Positions 38,289 through 48,285 of a stretch of 64,000 nt of DNA are shown here, one piece after another (within the stretch, counting starts at the first letter, position 1; the number at the start of each line of letters is the position of its first letter). The translations under genes and the position numbers were made by a program. This DNA comes from Candidatus Protochlamydia naegleriophila (GTDB lineage: Bacteria > Chlamydiota > Chlamydiia > Chlamydiales > Parachlamydiaceae), in NCBI RefSeq assembly GCF_001499655.1, contig NZ_LN879502.1:1612001-1676000 (forward strand). Reading direction: 5' to 3'. Below the pieces are notes generated by a model that saw nothing but the letters and a program-made list of their open reading frames with translations, had not been told where the DNA came from and did no database searches.

Positions 38289-38627
38289 CTATTCTTCATC
38301 TTCATCAAAGGAAATTGGAGCAGCAGCTGTACGGTACTTGCGTCTTTCCGCTTTCTCTTCCTGCATCAATTCCTCATTCATTTGACTGCTGCCTTGATGA
38401 TTTGATGCTCTTGCAGAAGAATCTTTGATTTCATCAAAATGATCTTTGCCTTCATTGATTTCTTCTAAAATCAACATTGCACGATTTTGCATCTCGGACT
38501 TAACACGTGTATCGCGCCCTGTCTTAATCATATTCTCTGCCAATAAAATGGCGTAATTAACGAGCTCAAAATTACTCTTAAATTTCTTAGAAAGACTCTC
38601 ATTCGTGAATCGATTCTTTTTTTCCAT
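38289..38627 (-). CDS. Probable divergent RNA polymerase omega subunit
   Basis: The 112-residue protein begins MEKKNRFTNESLSKKFKSNF. The stretch SNFELVNYAILLAENMIKTG then AMLILEEINEGKD aligns by eye with the omega pattern (N-R-F-x-L-V, two helices with A-x-x-A-R, then A-x-x-E-I-x-x-G). The C-terminal 45 residues are acidic and probably disordered. Context supports this strongly: in many bacteria yicC-gmk-rpoZ is a fixed order, and here the gene follows yicC and gmk with one base between gmk and its start, behind a strong AAAGGAG. Omega promotes RNA polymerase assembly. An unrelated chlamydial protein remains possible. Confidence 0.65.
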   Translation of the reverse strand: MEKKNRFTNESLSKKFKSNFELVNYAILLAENMIKTGRDTRVKSEMQNRAMLILEEINEGKDHFDEIKDSSARASNHQGSSQMNEELMQEEKAERRKYRTAAAPISFDEDEE

Positions 38628-38628
38628 T

Positions 38629-39252
38629 TCATGCTCCTTTTATTAATGACCTATTTGTTTCACACACATAAGAGGTGCGGTGACATTCGGCGATCAAAAT
38701 GCTTCTTAACACTTGATAAGCCTCATTAAGGTCATCATTGATAATTTGATAATCATAATATTGAGCGGCATCCAATTCCCGTTCTGCGCACGCCAGTCGC
38801 TGTTCTATCATCTCTGTCGACTCTGTTTGACGGTGAACCAGCCTCTGCTTTAACACTTCTAATGAGGGCGGACGTATAAAAATAAAAGTTGCATCGCAAC
38901 GTCCTTTCAGCTGTAAAGCACCTTGAGTATCTATGACGAGAATCACATGCTGCCCAGACGCTCTTTGCTCTTCAATCCAACGGCGCGATGTTCCATAATA
39001 AGTCCCATATAGCTTAACATACTCGAGAAAATCTGAGGCAGCTATTTTTGCTTCAAACTCTGATTGGGTAATAAAATGATAATGCTGCCCATATACCTCC
39101 CCAGATCTAGGCTGCCGGGTGGTATAAGAGATATTGGCAACGACAGATGCAAACTCGTTTGTCAGCATATCTACAAGAGTCGTTTTACCCGTTCCAGCCG
39201 GAGCGCTAATAACAAACATTAATCCTTTCGCTCTATTCTCCAAAAGCCCCAT
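38629..39252 (-). CDS. gmk: Guanylate kinase
   Basis: Phosphorylates GMP to GDP. The 207-residue protein has the P-loop SAPAGTGKTTLVDML near residue 16, the GMP-binding segment YTTRQPRSGEVYGQHYHF, and LEYVKLYGTYYGTSRRWIEE. The lid region is FIRPPSLEVLKQRLVHRQTE. Length is normal. Three bases separate it from yicC upstream, and its stop is one base from the omega-like gene downstream; the yicC-gmk pairing is widely conserved. Confidence 0.96.
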   Translation of the reverse strand: MGLLENRAKGLMFVISAPAGTGKTTLVDMLTNEFASVVANISYTTRQPRSGEVYGQHYHFITQSEFEAKIAASDFLEYVKLYGTYYGTSRRWIEEQRASGQHVILVIDTQGALQLKGRCDATFIFIRPPSLEVLKQRLVHRQTESTEMIEQRLACAERELDAAQYYDYQIINDDLNEAYQVLRSILIAECHRTSYVCETNRSLIKGA

Positions 39253-39255
39253 ATC

Positions 39256-40140
39256 CTACTCGATATTTTGAATCTGTTCTCGGATGCGTTCCAATTCACT
39301 CTTAATGTCGATCACAAGCCTAGCAATTTCAATATCTGACGACTTGCTTCCAATCGTGTTTACTTCTCTGCCAAGCTCTTGTAAAATGAACTCTAGGGTC
39401 TTTCCAACACTCGAATCAGAACCTTGAATGCGTTCTTCAAAACGAGTCAAATGGCAGAAAAAACGCGTAATTTCCTCTGCAATGTCAATCTTCTCTGCAA
39501 ACAATGCAACTTCACGCAAAATGCGCTCTTCATTTTCCACATGCTCGGGCAATAAGTCTTCTAAGCGCGCCATAAGCTTTTCGCGATACTTTTTGGTCGC
39601 ATAAGGCGTTCTTTCTTCAATGATCTTCATGGCTTGGCGTATCTTTTCCGAGCGGCTCAACATATCACCTAGCAAGACATCCCCTTCTTGAAACTTCATC
39701 TGCATGAAGCCTGCAACAGCCTGATCCAACACCTGCTTCAATATTTGACGGTAGTTCTCTTCTTCATGGCGATTTTCTTCAAACCGGAGTATATCCTCTG
39801 ACTGCGATAAGAGCTCTAAGTCAATAGATTCTCCATCCAACTCCAGCTGCTTCGCAATCGTCGACCACGCCTCTTTAATCTGCCTAGCCAATGCCAAATT
39901 GGGGACAACAATAAAAGGCGCCTTACCCTCAAAAGAAGCCATTACTTTGACAGTTACTTGCCCACGCGTGATATAAGGCTGCAGCCATTTTTTGATTTCC
40001 ACATCGAAATAGCTCAGTTCGCGCGGAAGCTGTACATTGATTTCTAAAAATTTACGATTAACGGATTGAATCTCAACGGTGAAGTGGCCCATTTCGGTGT
40101 TGAAATTTGCACGACCAAACGCTGTCATACTTTTAAGCAT
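39256..40140 (-). CDS. yicC: YicC-family endoribonuclease
   Basis: YicC/YloC proteins are reported to be endoribonucleases that promote decay of certain RNAs. The 294-residue protein begins MLKSMTAFGRA, the family signature, with the VEIQSVNRKFLEINVQLPRE segment. It ends with SDSSVGKTLEFILQELGREVNTIGSKSSD followed by a helix, the conserved DUF1732 C-terminal region with the metal-binding QELxRExNT pattern. ATG 40140. First gene of the run into gmk; its promoter should lie in the 170 bases upstream. Confidence 0.94.
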   Translation of the reverse strand: MLKSMTAFGRANFNTEMGHFTVEIQSVNRKFLEINVQLPRELSYFDVEIKKWLQPYITRGQVTVKVMASFEGKAPFIVVPNLALARQIKEAWSTIAKQLELDGESIDLELLSQSEDILRFEENRHEEENYRQILKQVLDQAVAGFMQMKFQEGDVLLGDMLSRSEKIRQAMKIIEERTPYATKKYREKLMARLEDLLPEHVENEERILREVALFAEKIDIAEEITRFFCHLTRFEERIQGSDSSVGKTLEFILQELGREVNTIGSKSSDIEIARLVIDIKSELERIREQIQNIE

Positions 40141-40312
40141 AGATAAACGGTATTAAATTGAGGTTTAGCTGATTATATAAAATTTTTAATTTTTGTCAAG
40201 ATTATTCCCCTCTGAAAAAAACTAAGCTCCAGGATCTTAACTATTACTCATAAACTGCCAATTACATCTTCTAGACTTGATTCAAATCTTAGCAGGCAAG
40301 CGATTCTGAATG

Positions 40313-40984
40313 TTAAATGTTCACCTCAGCGCCTTGTCCAATCATGGATTTGATGGGATCGAAAGAGCGGCGGTGAATTTGGCAAGGGCCGTGCTGTAAA
40401 ATCGCTTCTAGATGGCGCTCCGTTGCATACCCTTTATGCTGGTTAAAGCCATATTGAGGCCATTGCAAGTGATAGTCATTCATCAAGCGATCACGCGTTT
40501 CTTTGGCAATGATGGAAGCAGCAGCAATCGACTGGGATAATTGATCGCCTTTTATAATTTTCAAGCAAGGCAGGTTTGGATGGGGAAGCGGCATGCCATC
40601 AACTAGCAAGCAGTCGGGAGGAACGGGAAGTTGCTGGACAGCTATTAACATGGCTTGAATGGTTGCTTGATAGATATTAATCCGATCGATATCAATCGGT
40701 TCAACGATTCCGATTCCATACCTGACAGACGGATCATTCAGTAAACGGCCGAATAAACGCTCGCGTATTTTTGGAGTCAACTTTTTACTATCATTCACTT
40801 GGGGAATGAGAAGACCGCGCGGCAAAATACAAGCAGCAGCGACAACAGGACCTGCCAAAGGTCCACGACCCGCTTCATCGATACCAGCAATGCATTGATA
40901 ACCCTTCAAATACATTCCTTCTTCATAAGCCGTCATTGATACCAAACGGAGGCGCTCGTCTTCGCTTAAACTGGAGTGGGGCAT
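40313..40984 (-). CDS. rnhB: Ribonuclease HII
   Basis: Removes ribonucleotides and RNA-DNA hybrid RNA. The 223-residue protein has the catalytic motif [20 protein letters not shown] near residue 32, [27 protein letters not shown] and [17 protein letters not shown], which together carry the four acidic metal ligands. The N-terminal 25 residues precede the usual start; a later Met ([14 protein letters not shown]) is an alternative. It sits between yicC and rplS, in the Chlamydia order. Confidence 0.95.
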   Translation of the reverse strand: MPHSSLSEDERLRLVSMTAYEEGMYLKGYQCIAGIDEAGRGPLAGPVVAAACILPRGLLIPQVNDSKKLTPKIRERLFGRLLNDPSVRYGIGIVEPIDIDRINIYQATIQAMLIAVQQLPVPPDCLLVDGMPLPHPNLPCLKIIKGDQLSQSIAAASIIAKETRDRLMNDYHLQWPQYGFNQHKGYATERHLEAILQHGPCQIHRRSFDPIKSMIGQGAEVNI

Positions 40985-41029
40985 GGCAGTAGTCGGGGTG
41001 AAGAGACGTTAAAAAAAGAAGGCAATAAT

Positions 41030-41069
41030 CGGAATAAAAACAACCCAGGTTTGCTAGCAAACCTGGGTT
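41030..41069 (-). terminator. Rho-independent terminator of the ffh-rpsP-trmD-rplS operon
   Basis: A 13-bp perfect inverted repeat (41042-41054 and 41057-41069). Read on the minus strand it is followed by a T-rich run. It lies 31 bases after the rplS stop and separates the operon from rnhB. Confidence 0.85.
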
Positions 41070-41100
41070 AAGCAATACAATCGTTTAAACCATGAAAGGT

Positions 41101-41496
41101 TTATTCTGCGCTAGCTTCTGCAGCAGGAGCTGGAGCACGGCGAGCACCAAAACGGCCTTTAACTTTAGAAGCCTTGCCAGATGTTCCACGTAAGTAGTAA
41201 AGCTTGCTGCGACGGACATCACCTTCTTTTACGACTTCAATCTTTGCAATACGTGGGCTGTGCAACATAAAAACTCTTTCCATGCCTTCGCCGTAAGCAA
41301 CACGGTGCACAGAGAAGGTCTCAGAAAGGCCTTGTCCTTTACGAGCAATGACAGTTCCTGCAAAAACCTGTGTTCTTTCTTTATCGCCTTCAATGATGCG
41401 AATGTGAACGCGAACAGTATCACCGATGCGGAAGGATGTAACATCCTTTTTCATCTGCTGGCTTTGCAGCTTTTCAATAATGGCAGATCGACTCAT
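41101..41496 (-). CDS. rplS: 50S ribosomal protein L19
   Basis: Large-subunit protein at the 30S-50S interface. The 131-residue protein shows [40 protein letters not shown] and [20 protein letters not shown], all L19 signatures, with an Ala/Pro/Glu tail. Start ATG 41496 ([11 protein letters not shown]), with AGGAG about ten bases upstream. Last gene of the ffh-rpsP-trmD-rplS operon, ended by the hairpin at 41030-41069. Confidence 0.96.
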   Translation of the reverse strand: MSRSAIIEKLQSQQMKKDVTSFRIGDTVRVHIRIIEGDKERTQVFAGTVIARKGQGLSETFSVHRVAYGEGMERVFMLHSPRIAKIEVVKEGDVRRSKLYYLRGTSGKASKVKGRFGARRAPAPAAEASAE

Positions 41497-41601
41497 GATC
41501 AATTTCTCCTAAATTTCACTCTTTTTGCCTCGAAGGAAAGAATTATCCTCTTTCAATCGATTGTTAAGCAAATCATTTTTAACTTTTTTGCAGGGCTTCT
41601 G

Positions 41602-42270
41602 CTAAGCATGAAGGTCGGGTCTAACGTCCAGCGTCTTTTTCAGTGCTTGCTCCAGGCGCCATTTGGCAATTTCCTGATGGTTTCCACTCAATAATACACT
41701 CGGTACGGAACGCCCTTCAAAGACTTCTGGCCGCGTATAGTGCGGATAATCTAATCGTCCCCCTTCAAATGAATCTTCATCTGCAGCAGAAGCATGACCC
41801 AAAACATCTGGGATAAAACGGGAGACAGCATCTAGAAGGACAATGGCTGCCAAGCAGCCGTTAGTCAGGACGTAATCACCTATACTAATTTCTTCATCTA
41901 CTTCTTCATCTAGAACTCGCTGATCAATTCCTTCATAGTGACCACACAAAAGAATTAGATGCTGTTCCTGCGCTAATTGACGACACTTGGCTGCATTTAA
42001 CGGTCTCCCTTGAGGAGACATGTAAATGACCTTCGCTTGAGGGCTCTTCACATGACGAATGGCGGCTGTCACTGGCTGCGGCATCATCACCATTCCAGGA
42101 CCACCCCCATAAGGTCGATCATCAACGCGGCGAAAGCGATTGTCGGCAAAATCCCGTATATCAAGCAAATTGATCGTCAATAATCTCTTTTCTTGAGCTC
42201 GCTTGAGGATACTTTCATCGAAAGGCCCTCTAAAATAGCCAGGAAAAAGAGATAAAATATCGACGATCAC
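41602..42270 (-). CDS. trmD: tRNA (guanine-N1)-methyltransferase
   Basis: Methylates G37 of tRNAs, preventing frameshifting. The 222-residue SPOUT enzyme begins MIVDILSLFPGYF and has VDDRPYGGGPGMVMMPQPV, the knot segment LCGHYEGIDQRV, ISIGDYVLTNG and the DSFEGGRLDYPHYTRPEVFEG region. The start is a GTG at 42270, seven bases after the rpsP stop. The rpsP-trmD-rplS order is the classical one, here with ffh upstream. Confidence 0.96.
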   Translation of the reverse strand: MIVDILSLFPGYFRGPFDESILKRAQEKRLLTINLLDIRDFADNRFRRVDDRPYGGGPGMVMMPQPVTAAIRHVKSPQAKVIYMSPQGRPLNAAKCRQLAQEQHLILLCGHYEGIDQRVLDEEVDEEISIGDYVLTNGCLAAIVLLDAVSRFIPDVLGHASAADEDSFEGGRLDYPHYTRPEVFEGRSVPSVLLSGNHQEIAKWRLEQALKKTLDVRPDLHA

Positions 42271-42277
42271 CTTATTC

Positions 42278-42604
42278 TTAGCCTTGCGTCTTTTCTTTAC
42301 GCTTTACAGCTGCTTTAGCACGAGCGGCTACTTTTTTCTCCGTCTGAGCACGAATAATTTCTGGAGAAGTTTTCTTGATCAAACAAGCAGCACTTTCTGT
42401 CAATTGGGCACCAAGGTCCAACCAATGCTTAATGCGGTCTGATTTGAAAAACAACTTCTTATCGTCTTCAGCTTCTACTGGATTGTACCAGCCGAGAGCT
42501 TCAACGTACTTACCATCGCGAGGTGAACGAGAGTCGGTCACAACTAAACGAAAGAAAGCACGGTTTGTGCGACCTTGTTGCCGCAATCTAATTTTTAACG
42601 CCAT
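42278..42604 (-). CDS. rpsP: 30S ribosomal protein S16
   Basis: Small-subunit assembly protein. The 108-residue protein begins MALKIRLRQQGRTNRAFFRL and has VTDSRSPRDGKYVEALGWYN and DRIKHWLDLGAQLTESA, typical of S16. A Lys/Arg/Ala tail follows. It overlaps the end of ffh by ten bases, implying translational coupling. Confidence 0.96.
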   Translation of the reverse strand: MALKIRLRQQGRTNRAFFRLVVTDSRSPRDGKYVEALGWYNPVEAEDDKKLFFKSDRIKHWLDLGAQLTESAACLIKKTSPEIIRAQTEKKVAARAKAAVKRKEKTQG

Positions 42605-43923
42605 AGGGATCCTCCCAACATCTTTTCTAATTGTTTCATATTTGGCATATTTTTAAAAAATTGTTTAGCTTGTTTAAACGATTTAACAAGCTTGTTGACA
42701 TCTTCAATCTTAGTTCCACTTCCTTGAGCAAGGCGCTTACGTCTCGGAGCTGTCAACTCGCATTTTTCAGTCCTCTCATCACGAGTCATGGACAAAATCA
42801 TCGCTTCAACTTTAAAAAACTCTTTTTCGTCAAAATCCATCGCAGGAAGTTGACCCATTCCAGGTAACATACCCAACAAACTTTTGATCGATCCCATTTT
42901 TTTGACTGTCTGAATCTGCTTCAAATAATCATCATAGGTAAAAGTCGCCGATCGAATCTTTTGTTCGAGCTTTTGAGCTTCTGCTTCGTCGATATGCTCC
43001 TGAGCTTTCTTAACCAGGTTAATTGTATCTCCCATTCCCAAGATACGGTCAGCCATCGAATTTGGATTAAAAAGTTGAATATCATCAACTTTCTCCCCAA
43101 CCCCTTCGAATTTTAACGGCTTACCAGTCACTTCGCGAATGGATATCGCAGCACCCCCGCGCGTATTACCATCCAACATGGTCAAGATTGTACCCGTCAC
43201 TGAGATCCTCTTATTGAACTCAGCAGCTACGTTAACGGCATCTTGCCCCGTGGTTGCATTCGCAACGAAAAGAATTTCACCTGGCTTCAAAACGTCTTTA
43301 ATTTTTTCTAACTGCGTCATCAACTCGTCGTCAATATGCAAACGACCCGCCGTGTCCACGATTAGAAGATCATGCTGTCCCTCTTGCGCCTGTTTTAAAG
43401 CTTCCTTCGCAACGCGAACAGGATCTTTTTCACCGGCCATAGAAAAAACAGGCACACCAATTTGTTGACCTAATATCTTTAACTGTTCGATAGCTGCAGG
43501 ACGCTGTAAATCACAAGCAGCTAGCAATGGATTTTTGCACTGGCCTTTCTTCTTCAAATACCTGGCCAACTTAGCACTATGCGTCGTTTTACCAGACCCT
43601 TGCAATCCACATAACATAATCACGCCAGGTTTACCTTCAAGCTGAAGGTTCGCCTCATCACCACCCATCAACACAACAAGCTCATCATGGACGATTTTAA
43701 TAAACTGCTGACCAGGCGTAACCGATTTAATAACCTGCTCACCTAAAGATTTCTCTTTAAGGCGCTTAACAAGCGTCTTAGTGACTCCATAATTGACATC
43801 TGCCTCCAACAAAGCCAAACGCACTTCATTGACCGCGTCAGAAATATTTTCTTCTGTCAAACGTTTCTTTCCGCCTAACTTCGAAAAAACATCTTGCAAC
43901 TTTGTTGTTAACGTCCCTAACAT
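42595..43923 (-). CDS. ffh: Signal recognition particle protein Ffh
   Basis: SRP GTPase that targets nascent membrane proteins. The 442-residue protein has the N domain (MLGTLTTKLQDVFSKLGGKK), the G domain with MLCGLQGSGKTTHSAKLA, LLIVDTAGRLHIDDELM and LTMLDGNTRGGAAISI, and a Met-rich M domain ending with FFKNMPNMKQLEKMLGG. Length is normal. It overlaps rpsP downstream and heads the operon, about 60 bases after prmC. Confidence 0.96.
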   Translation of the reverse strand: MLGTLTTKLQDVFSKLGGKKRLTEENISDAVNEVRLALLEADVNYGVTKTLVKRLKEKSLGEQVIKSVTPGQQFIKIVHDELVVLMGGDEANLQLEGKPGVIMLCGLQGSGKTTHSAKLARYLKKKGQCKNPLLAACDLQRPAAIEQLKILGQQIGVPVFSMAGEKDPVRVAKEALKQAQEGQHDLLIVDTAGRLHIDDELMTQLEKIKDVLKPGEILFVANATTGQDAVNVAAEFNKRISVTGTILTMLDGNTRGGAAISIREVTGKPLKFEGVGEKVDDIQLFNPNSMADRILGMGDTINLVKKAQEHIDEAEAQKLEQKIRSATFTYDDYLKQIQTVKKMGSIKSLLGMLPGMGQLPAMDFDEKEFFKVEAMILSMTRDERTEKCELTAPRRKRLAQGSGTKIEDVNKLVKSFKQAKQFFKNMPNMKQLEKMLGGSLWR

Positions 43924-43983
43924 GAAATCCTCTATACGCTTTTTAGGGCTTAATTCTTAAATGAAAACAGGATACTCAAAAAA

Positions 43984-44832
43984 TCATTCATTTTCAAGGA
44001 AAAAGAAGCGATGATGGCCCGCCCAATCATTTTCAAGGTGCTGTCCTTTCCAAGGAACCCCTTGAAAAAGTTTTTGCACGCCCTCTCCTTGCAAATACCC
44101 AATCTCCAACCAGACCTGCGCATTAGGAAAGAGACATGCCGGAAGGTCGCTGGCTAATCGCTCATAAAACTCCAATCCGCTACTCCCCCCTAAAAGAGCC
44201 ATCTTTGGCTCAAACTCTTTAACCTCTAAACCCAACTCGTTAAACTCAGCTTCTGAGATATAGGGGGGATTGCACACAACATAATGCGCCCGCTCCCCTT
44301 TAAATGGCTCTAGAAAATCTCCCTGCAGACAAGTCACATCAACCTGATTATCCAAGGCATTTTGCCTGGCCACTTGCAATGCCTCAAAAGAAAAGTCAGC
44401 CAAAACTACCGTGAGATCGGGAAACTGCTTTTTCAAGGCAATTCCTATGCAGCCAGAACCGCAACAAAGATCCAAGAGCACTTTTCCATGCAAATCTTGC
44501 CTTGCCAATGTTTTTGCAATTTTATCAACGAGAATTTCAGTTTCTTGACGAGGAATCAGCACAGCAGGCGTCACCTTGATCTGGCAGTGATAAAACTCCA
44601 CCACACCATGAATATACGCTAACGGCTCACCTCGCAAGCGCCTCGACAAGTAATCTTGGCAGCATAACCACTCACCCTCGCTTAGTTGCTGACAACTATG
44701 CGAATAGAGAAAAGAGCGGTCGCAAGCAAGTGCACAGCAAAGAATCTCTTCTGCCTGCCTACGCACAAGCGAACTTTTCTTCACAGCTAACGCCTGAGCT
44801 ACAAAAGCCAGCGCCTCTGCAACAGAGGTCAT
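43984..44832 (-). CDS. prmC: Release factor glutamine methyltransferase
   Basis: Methylates the glutamine of the GGQ motif in release factors. The 282-residue protein has the helical N-terminal domain, the [19 protein letters not shown] segment, [12 protein letters not shown], the SAM motif [18 protein letters not shown] and the catalytic [14 protein letters not shown]. It overlaps its substrate gene prfA by four bases (ATGA), a common arrangement implying co-production. Confidence 0.95.
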   Translation of the reverse strand: MTSVAEALAFVAQALAVKKSSLVRRQAEEILCCALACDRSFLYSHSCQQLSEGEWLCCQDYLSRRLRGEPLAYIHGVVEFYHCQIKVTPAVLIPRQETEILVDKIAKTLARQDLHGKVLLDLCCGSGCIGIALKKQFPDLTVVLADFSFEALQVARQNALDNQVDVTCLQGDFLEPFKGERAHYVVCNPPYISEAEFNELGLEVKEFEPKMALLGGSSGLEFYERLASDLPACLFPNAQVWLEIGYLQGEGVQKLFQGVPWKGQHLENDWAGHHRFFFLENE

Positions 44833-45905
44833 GCTTCTTCTGTCCCTTTCAGTTTCTCCTGATGGAAGTAGGTCACGAGCGCTGCTGTAATCTCTTCCAA
44901 ATCCCCTTCCATCACATAGTCCAGATTATACTTCGTTAGATTAATGCGATGGTCTGTAATGCGATTTTGCGGGAAATTATAGGTTCTAATCCTTTCAGAA
45001 CGATCACCAGAACCCACTTGCTGAGCGCGCGTACTAGCTAACTCCTGCTGCTTTTTTTGCTGCTCGATTTCAGCCATTTTAGCTTTCAAAAGGCGCATAG
45101 CCTTGTCTTTATTCTTATGCTGACTCCGCTCTTCCTGACAATACACGACAATTCCTGTAGGGACGTGAGTGATACGAACGGCACTATCTGTCGTGTTAAC
45201 GTGCTGACCGCCTGCACCAGAGGAGCGATAGGTATCGATCCTCAGATCTTTATCATCCAGGTCGATCTCTTCGTCCTCATCCGGTTCAGGCAAAACAGCA
45301 ATGGTGATTGCAGAGGTATGCACACGTCCTTGCGCTTCAGTCTCTGGAACGCGCTGCACCCGATGCGTTCCGGCCTCATACTGCATAAAACGATAAACAT
45401 TTGGTCCGGAAAAGACCATGACATACTCTTTATAGCCCCCCACATCAGAAGGAGTGCAAGAAAGCAATTCATAACGCCACCCTTTGCGATCGGCAAATAA
45501 CTTATACATTCTCACACAATCGCCAACAAATAAAGCAGCCTCATCACCACCCGTACCAGCTCTCAATTCAATAATGGAAGGGCGATTATCTAATGGATCT
45601 GGAGGAACAAGCTGATTTTCCATCGCAGTCTGAAGCTCTTGAACACGCGCTTCCAGCTGACGGATATCATCCCTTAACACTTCTGCAAACTCAGGATCTT
45701 TTTCAATCTTAAGAAGTTCTTGATTATCCTCAAGCTGCCTCTGAGACAACTGCTTTTCTTCCCATGTATGCTTGAGCTGGCTCAAATAAGCATGCTCTTG
45801 CGATAGTGCACGGTATTTTTTTTGGTCGTCATAAACGTGCGGCTGCCCCAACACTTCCTCGACTTCTGACAAACGCTCAAGAAGTTGATGAACTTTCTTT
45901 TCCAT
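44829..45905 (-). CDS. prfA: Peptide chain release factor 1
   Basis: Recognises UAA and UAG stop codons and triggers peptide release. The 358-residue protein has the catalytic GGQ in [20 protein letters not shown] near residue 230, a long N-terminal helical domain, [18 protein letters not shown], and the C-terminal [20 protein letters not shown]. Start ATG 45905 ([12 protein letters not shown]); a TTG one codon upstream is rejected. The ribosome binding site is weak. It overlaps prmC. Confidence 0.96.
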   Translation of the reverse strand: MEKKVHQLLERLSEVEEVLGQPHVYDDQKKYRALSQEHAYLSQLKHTWEEKQLSQRQLEDNQELLKIEKDPEFAEVLRDDIRQLEARVQELQTAMENQLVPPDPLDNRPSIIELRAGTGGDEAALFVGDCVRMYKLFADRKGWRYELLSCTPSDVGGYKEYVMVFSGPNVYRFMQYEAGTHRVQRVPETEAQGRVHTSAITIAVLPEPDEDEEIDLDDKDLRIDTYRSSGAGGQHVNTTDSAVRITHVPTGIVVYCQEERSQHKNKDKAMRLLKAKMAEIEQQKKQQELASTRAQQVGSGDRSERIRTYNFPQNRITDHRINLTKYNLDYVMEGDLEEITAALVTYFHQEKLKGTEEA

Positions 45906-46172
45906 CAAAGAATCTACTCTGCTTTATTTTCACCAGCTTCAGATAAAAACCGGGAATTGATATTTAAAATTGGACATGAGATTGACTAATCAGAATTAAA
46001 AGACGGCTAAATCTAGACCATCTGAGTGATAACTTCAATTCAATTTAAACTGAGCAACTCATACTTTAACTCTAATACTTCAAGTCATTATTTATAAGTA
46101 ACAAAGAAGATAAAAGAACGAAAGCTAGGAGGCCTAAGCTAAAGATATTACCTTAGACCACCCTGCGACGAA

Positions 46173-46481
46173 TTATTTAGAACCTTTCTGCTTGCTGTCA
46201 GATCCAGATTCTTGCTGAGAATCGTCTTTAGCAGCTTCCTTTTTACGCTCGAAACGCTTCTTAAATTTCTCAACTCGGCCTTCAGAGTCAACCAATTGCT
46301 TGCTTCCTGTGAAGAAAGGGTGCGAAGAAGAAGAAATAGAGAGATAACTAACTGGATATTCTACCCCTTCAAACTTTTCAGTTGCTTCAGGCTGTAAAGT
46401 AGATCCGCATACAAAACGGTAACCAGAAGCAGAATCAACAAACAAGACTTTCTGGTATTGCGGATGGACATTCTTTTTCAT
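46173..46481 (-). CDS. rpmE: 50S ribosomal protein L31 (type B)
   Basis: Large-subunit protein. The 102-residue protein begins [20 protein letters not shown] and has [20 protein letters not shown] then [20 protein letters not shown], matching the zinc-free type B form (the four-Cys pattern is absent). It carries a 25-residue charged tail beyond the usual end. Start ATG 46481, with GAGGAG about nine bases upstream. In C. trachomatis rpmE also adjoins prfA. Confidence 0.94.
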   Translation of the reverse strand: MKKNVHPQYQKVLFVDSASGYRFVCGSTLQPEATEKFEGVEYPVSYLSISSSSHPFFTGSKQLVDSEGRVEKFKKRFERKKEAAKDDSQQESGSDSKQKGSK

Positions 46482-46946
46482 TATAAGACTCCTCAAAGAG
46501 AAACGTTAGTAATTAAATACAGGTTGTTTATTCATTTGGCTTAACATTCACAAAGCCTGTTGGTTTGATTCAAAGCGAGTCCGCCTTAGCAGAAATTAGA
46601 CTGCCAATCCTTCCACTCAACATTAAAGCAAATCATCAGACTTCGTGAACACTTCCCAGAAGCTGCTTGATCTTTGTAAGCTTCTATTAGCCAATGGAAA
46701 CCCCTTAAGATAAAGATTTCTTCTTTAAAAAACAATCTTTTTCTAAACCCACTCAATTATTACCCTCACCCGAATCCCATACCCCCAACCTTTTTTCTAA
46801 TCTAAATTCCTCTCCAGCATTAACACTAAATAACAATAAACAACAAACTTAACAATAATTTAATAAATATTTTGTTTATAAAAACAAAATAAAATTATAT
46901 AATAAATTTATAAATCCTATTAAAACAATTTAAAAAAGTAATTTTC
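46482..46946. other. AT-rich divergent spacer with a 10-bp inverted repeat
   Basis: Between leftward rpmE and rightward OTU gene 1. A perfect inverted repeat TATTTTGTTT / AAACAAAATA with a 4-base loop lies at 46868-46891. TATAAT lies just downstream at 46898-46903, about 44 bases before the ATG at 46947. The repeat would overlap the -35 region, so it may be an operator controlling the OTU gene. Otherwise no gene seen. Confidence 0.45.
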
Positions 46947-48218
46947 ATGATAAATCCATTTTCAAGTTATTCATTTCAGAAAACTCTTTTTTCTTTACCT
47001 AGTCGGATGATGGTAGGTTTAGGAAGACTCTATACATTTTTAAAAAACATCCCATCCCCACTTTCTTTCTTGACTCAAAGAGTAAATCAACAAGCACAGG
47101 CAAACTTTAACAAATCAACGCCCCTCAAGCCGTGTGATTTATCGACCCAATCAATTACTCCCATAAAGCCGACTCCCTCAACTGATTTGGATGCTTGCAC
47201 GCCAAAACAGATAGAAAAGACTGTTAACAAAACTAAACGTACCACCCCAACCATTGTGCATCGCACTCTCACATCAAAACCGCAAGCCCGGGTTCAACAA
47301 CCAAGAGCGCAAGCATGGACTCAACCGCCATTTGAGTACTCCGCACCACCATTACAGAGCAAGCCGACCACCAAAATTACAGAACAGCACAAACCCCATC
47401 CAATCAATCAAACCCTCATTAACGTACCAAGTGATGGCAATTGCCAACTTCACGCTATTTTAAAAGGGCTTGAAATTCAATATCCCCATCTTTTAAACGA
47501 TCAATCTGTGGACGGGGAGATGATTCAGCACTCGCATCGTACATTGAGGCAAAAAGGCCTTGATTTCATAACGAAGTGTCTCTTGGAGGATCATCCCTTA
47601 TCAGAAGAATGTTATGGGTATTTGGATAGCGATAGAGGGGAATATAATTCAGATTTTAAAAGACGTGCTTCCAACTTTTTAAGAAGCGATCTTTTAAAGA
47701 TAGAGCACAACCTCATCAAGACTTTGACTAGAGACAAAAAACCGACTACGAATGTAACCCCTCTTTTAAAGCAACAAGTATCCGTTTGGATTAAGCACAT
47801 CGCCGTGCAGCAAGGAAAAATCGGGCACATCTTTACAGAAGCTGAAAATAACACCTTACAGCAATTCAACCAATTGATATCCAATCGACAAGAATCATTA
47901 GAAAAAACCTACACCTCCCTTATCAATCAGGCATATGACATACATGAAAAATTAAGCAAGCGAATAGATGCAGAGGTCATTATTCACTCAAACGAAGAGT
48001 TCCTTCAACGCTGTTCGCAAGACAGCTTTTGGTGCTCGAGCCTACACCTGTTTGCATTAAGCGCTGCTTTTAACATTCCAATTGAGGTTCATGACCCCCT
48101 GATTCCCGCAAAATTTGGAGCACAAACCTTCAATCCGATGAAATCCGAACTTCCTCCCATCCAACTATATCGCTCTGGCGGCAACCACTATCAGTACATT
48201 CTAGCAGCCGCGCATTAA
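46947..48218 (+). CDS. OTU-family cysteine protease (deubiquitinase candidate), copy 1
   Basis: The 423-residue protein has a Pro/Thr/Lys-rich, probably disordered N-terminus (residues 40-155) after a short hydrophobic start (about 1-45), and a C-terminal OTU domain. The catalytic pattern is visible: VPSDGNCQLHAIL (Asp163, Cys166) and GGNHYQYIL with His414. SFWCSSLHLFALSAAFNIPI is the OTU helix before the last strands. A helical insertion of about 200 residues separates the Cys region from the His region. OTU enzymes cleave ubiquitin chains; such genes are known in chlamydiae as secreted effectors. No signal peptide. Host delivery by type III secretion is an inference. Followed after 67 bases by a paralogue. 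Confidence 0.82.
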   Translation: MINPFSSYSFQKTLFSLPSRMMVGLGRLYTFLKNIPSPLSFLTQRVNQQAQANFNKSTPLKPCDLSTQSITPIKPTPSTDLDACTPKQIEKTVNKTKRTTPTIVHRTLTSKPQARVQQPRAQAWTQPPFEYSAPPLQSKPTTKITEQHKPHPINQTLINVPSDGNCQLHAILKGLEIQYPHLLNDQSVDGEMIQHSHRTLRQKGLDFITKCLLEDHPLSEECYGYLDSDRGEYNSDFKRRASNFLRSDLLKIEHNLIKTLTRDKKPTTNVTPLLKQQVSVWIKHIAVQQGKIGHIFTEAENNTLQQFNQLISNRQESLEKTYTSLINQAYDIHEKLSKRIDAEVIIHSNEEFLQRCSQDSFWCSSLHLFALSAAFNIPIEVHDPLIPAKFGAQTFNPMKSELPPIQLYRSGGNHYQYILAAAH

Positions 48219-48285
48219 AAATTACCCTTAGGGTATAATAAAGAGGGCCGTGGTACATGCAAACCCCTTGAAAAAGGAGATCATT

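Noticed and set aside
41260-41694. 144-codon frame antisense to rplS and trmD
   Set aside because: Shadow of two conserved minus-strand genes.
45057-45500. 147-codon frame antisense to prfA
   Set aside because: Shadow of the GGQ-containing region of release factor 1.
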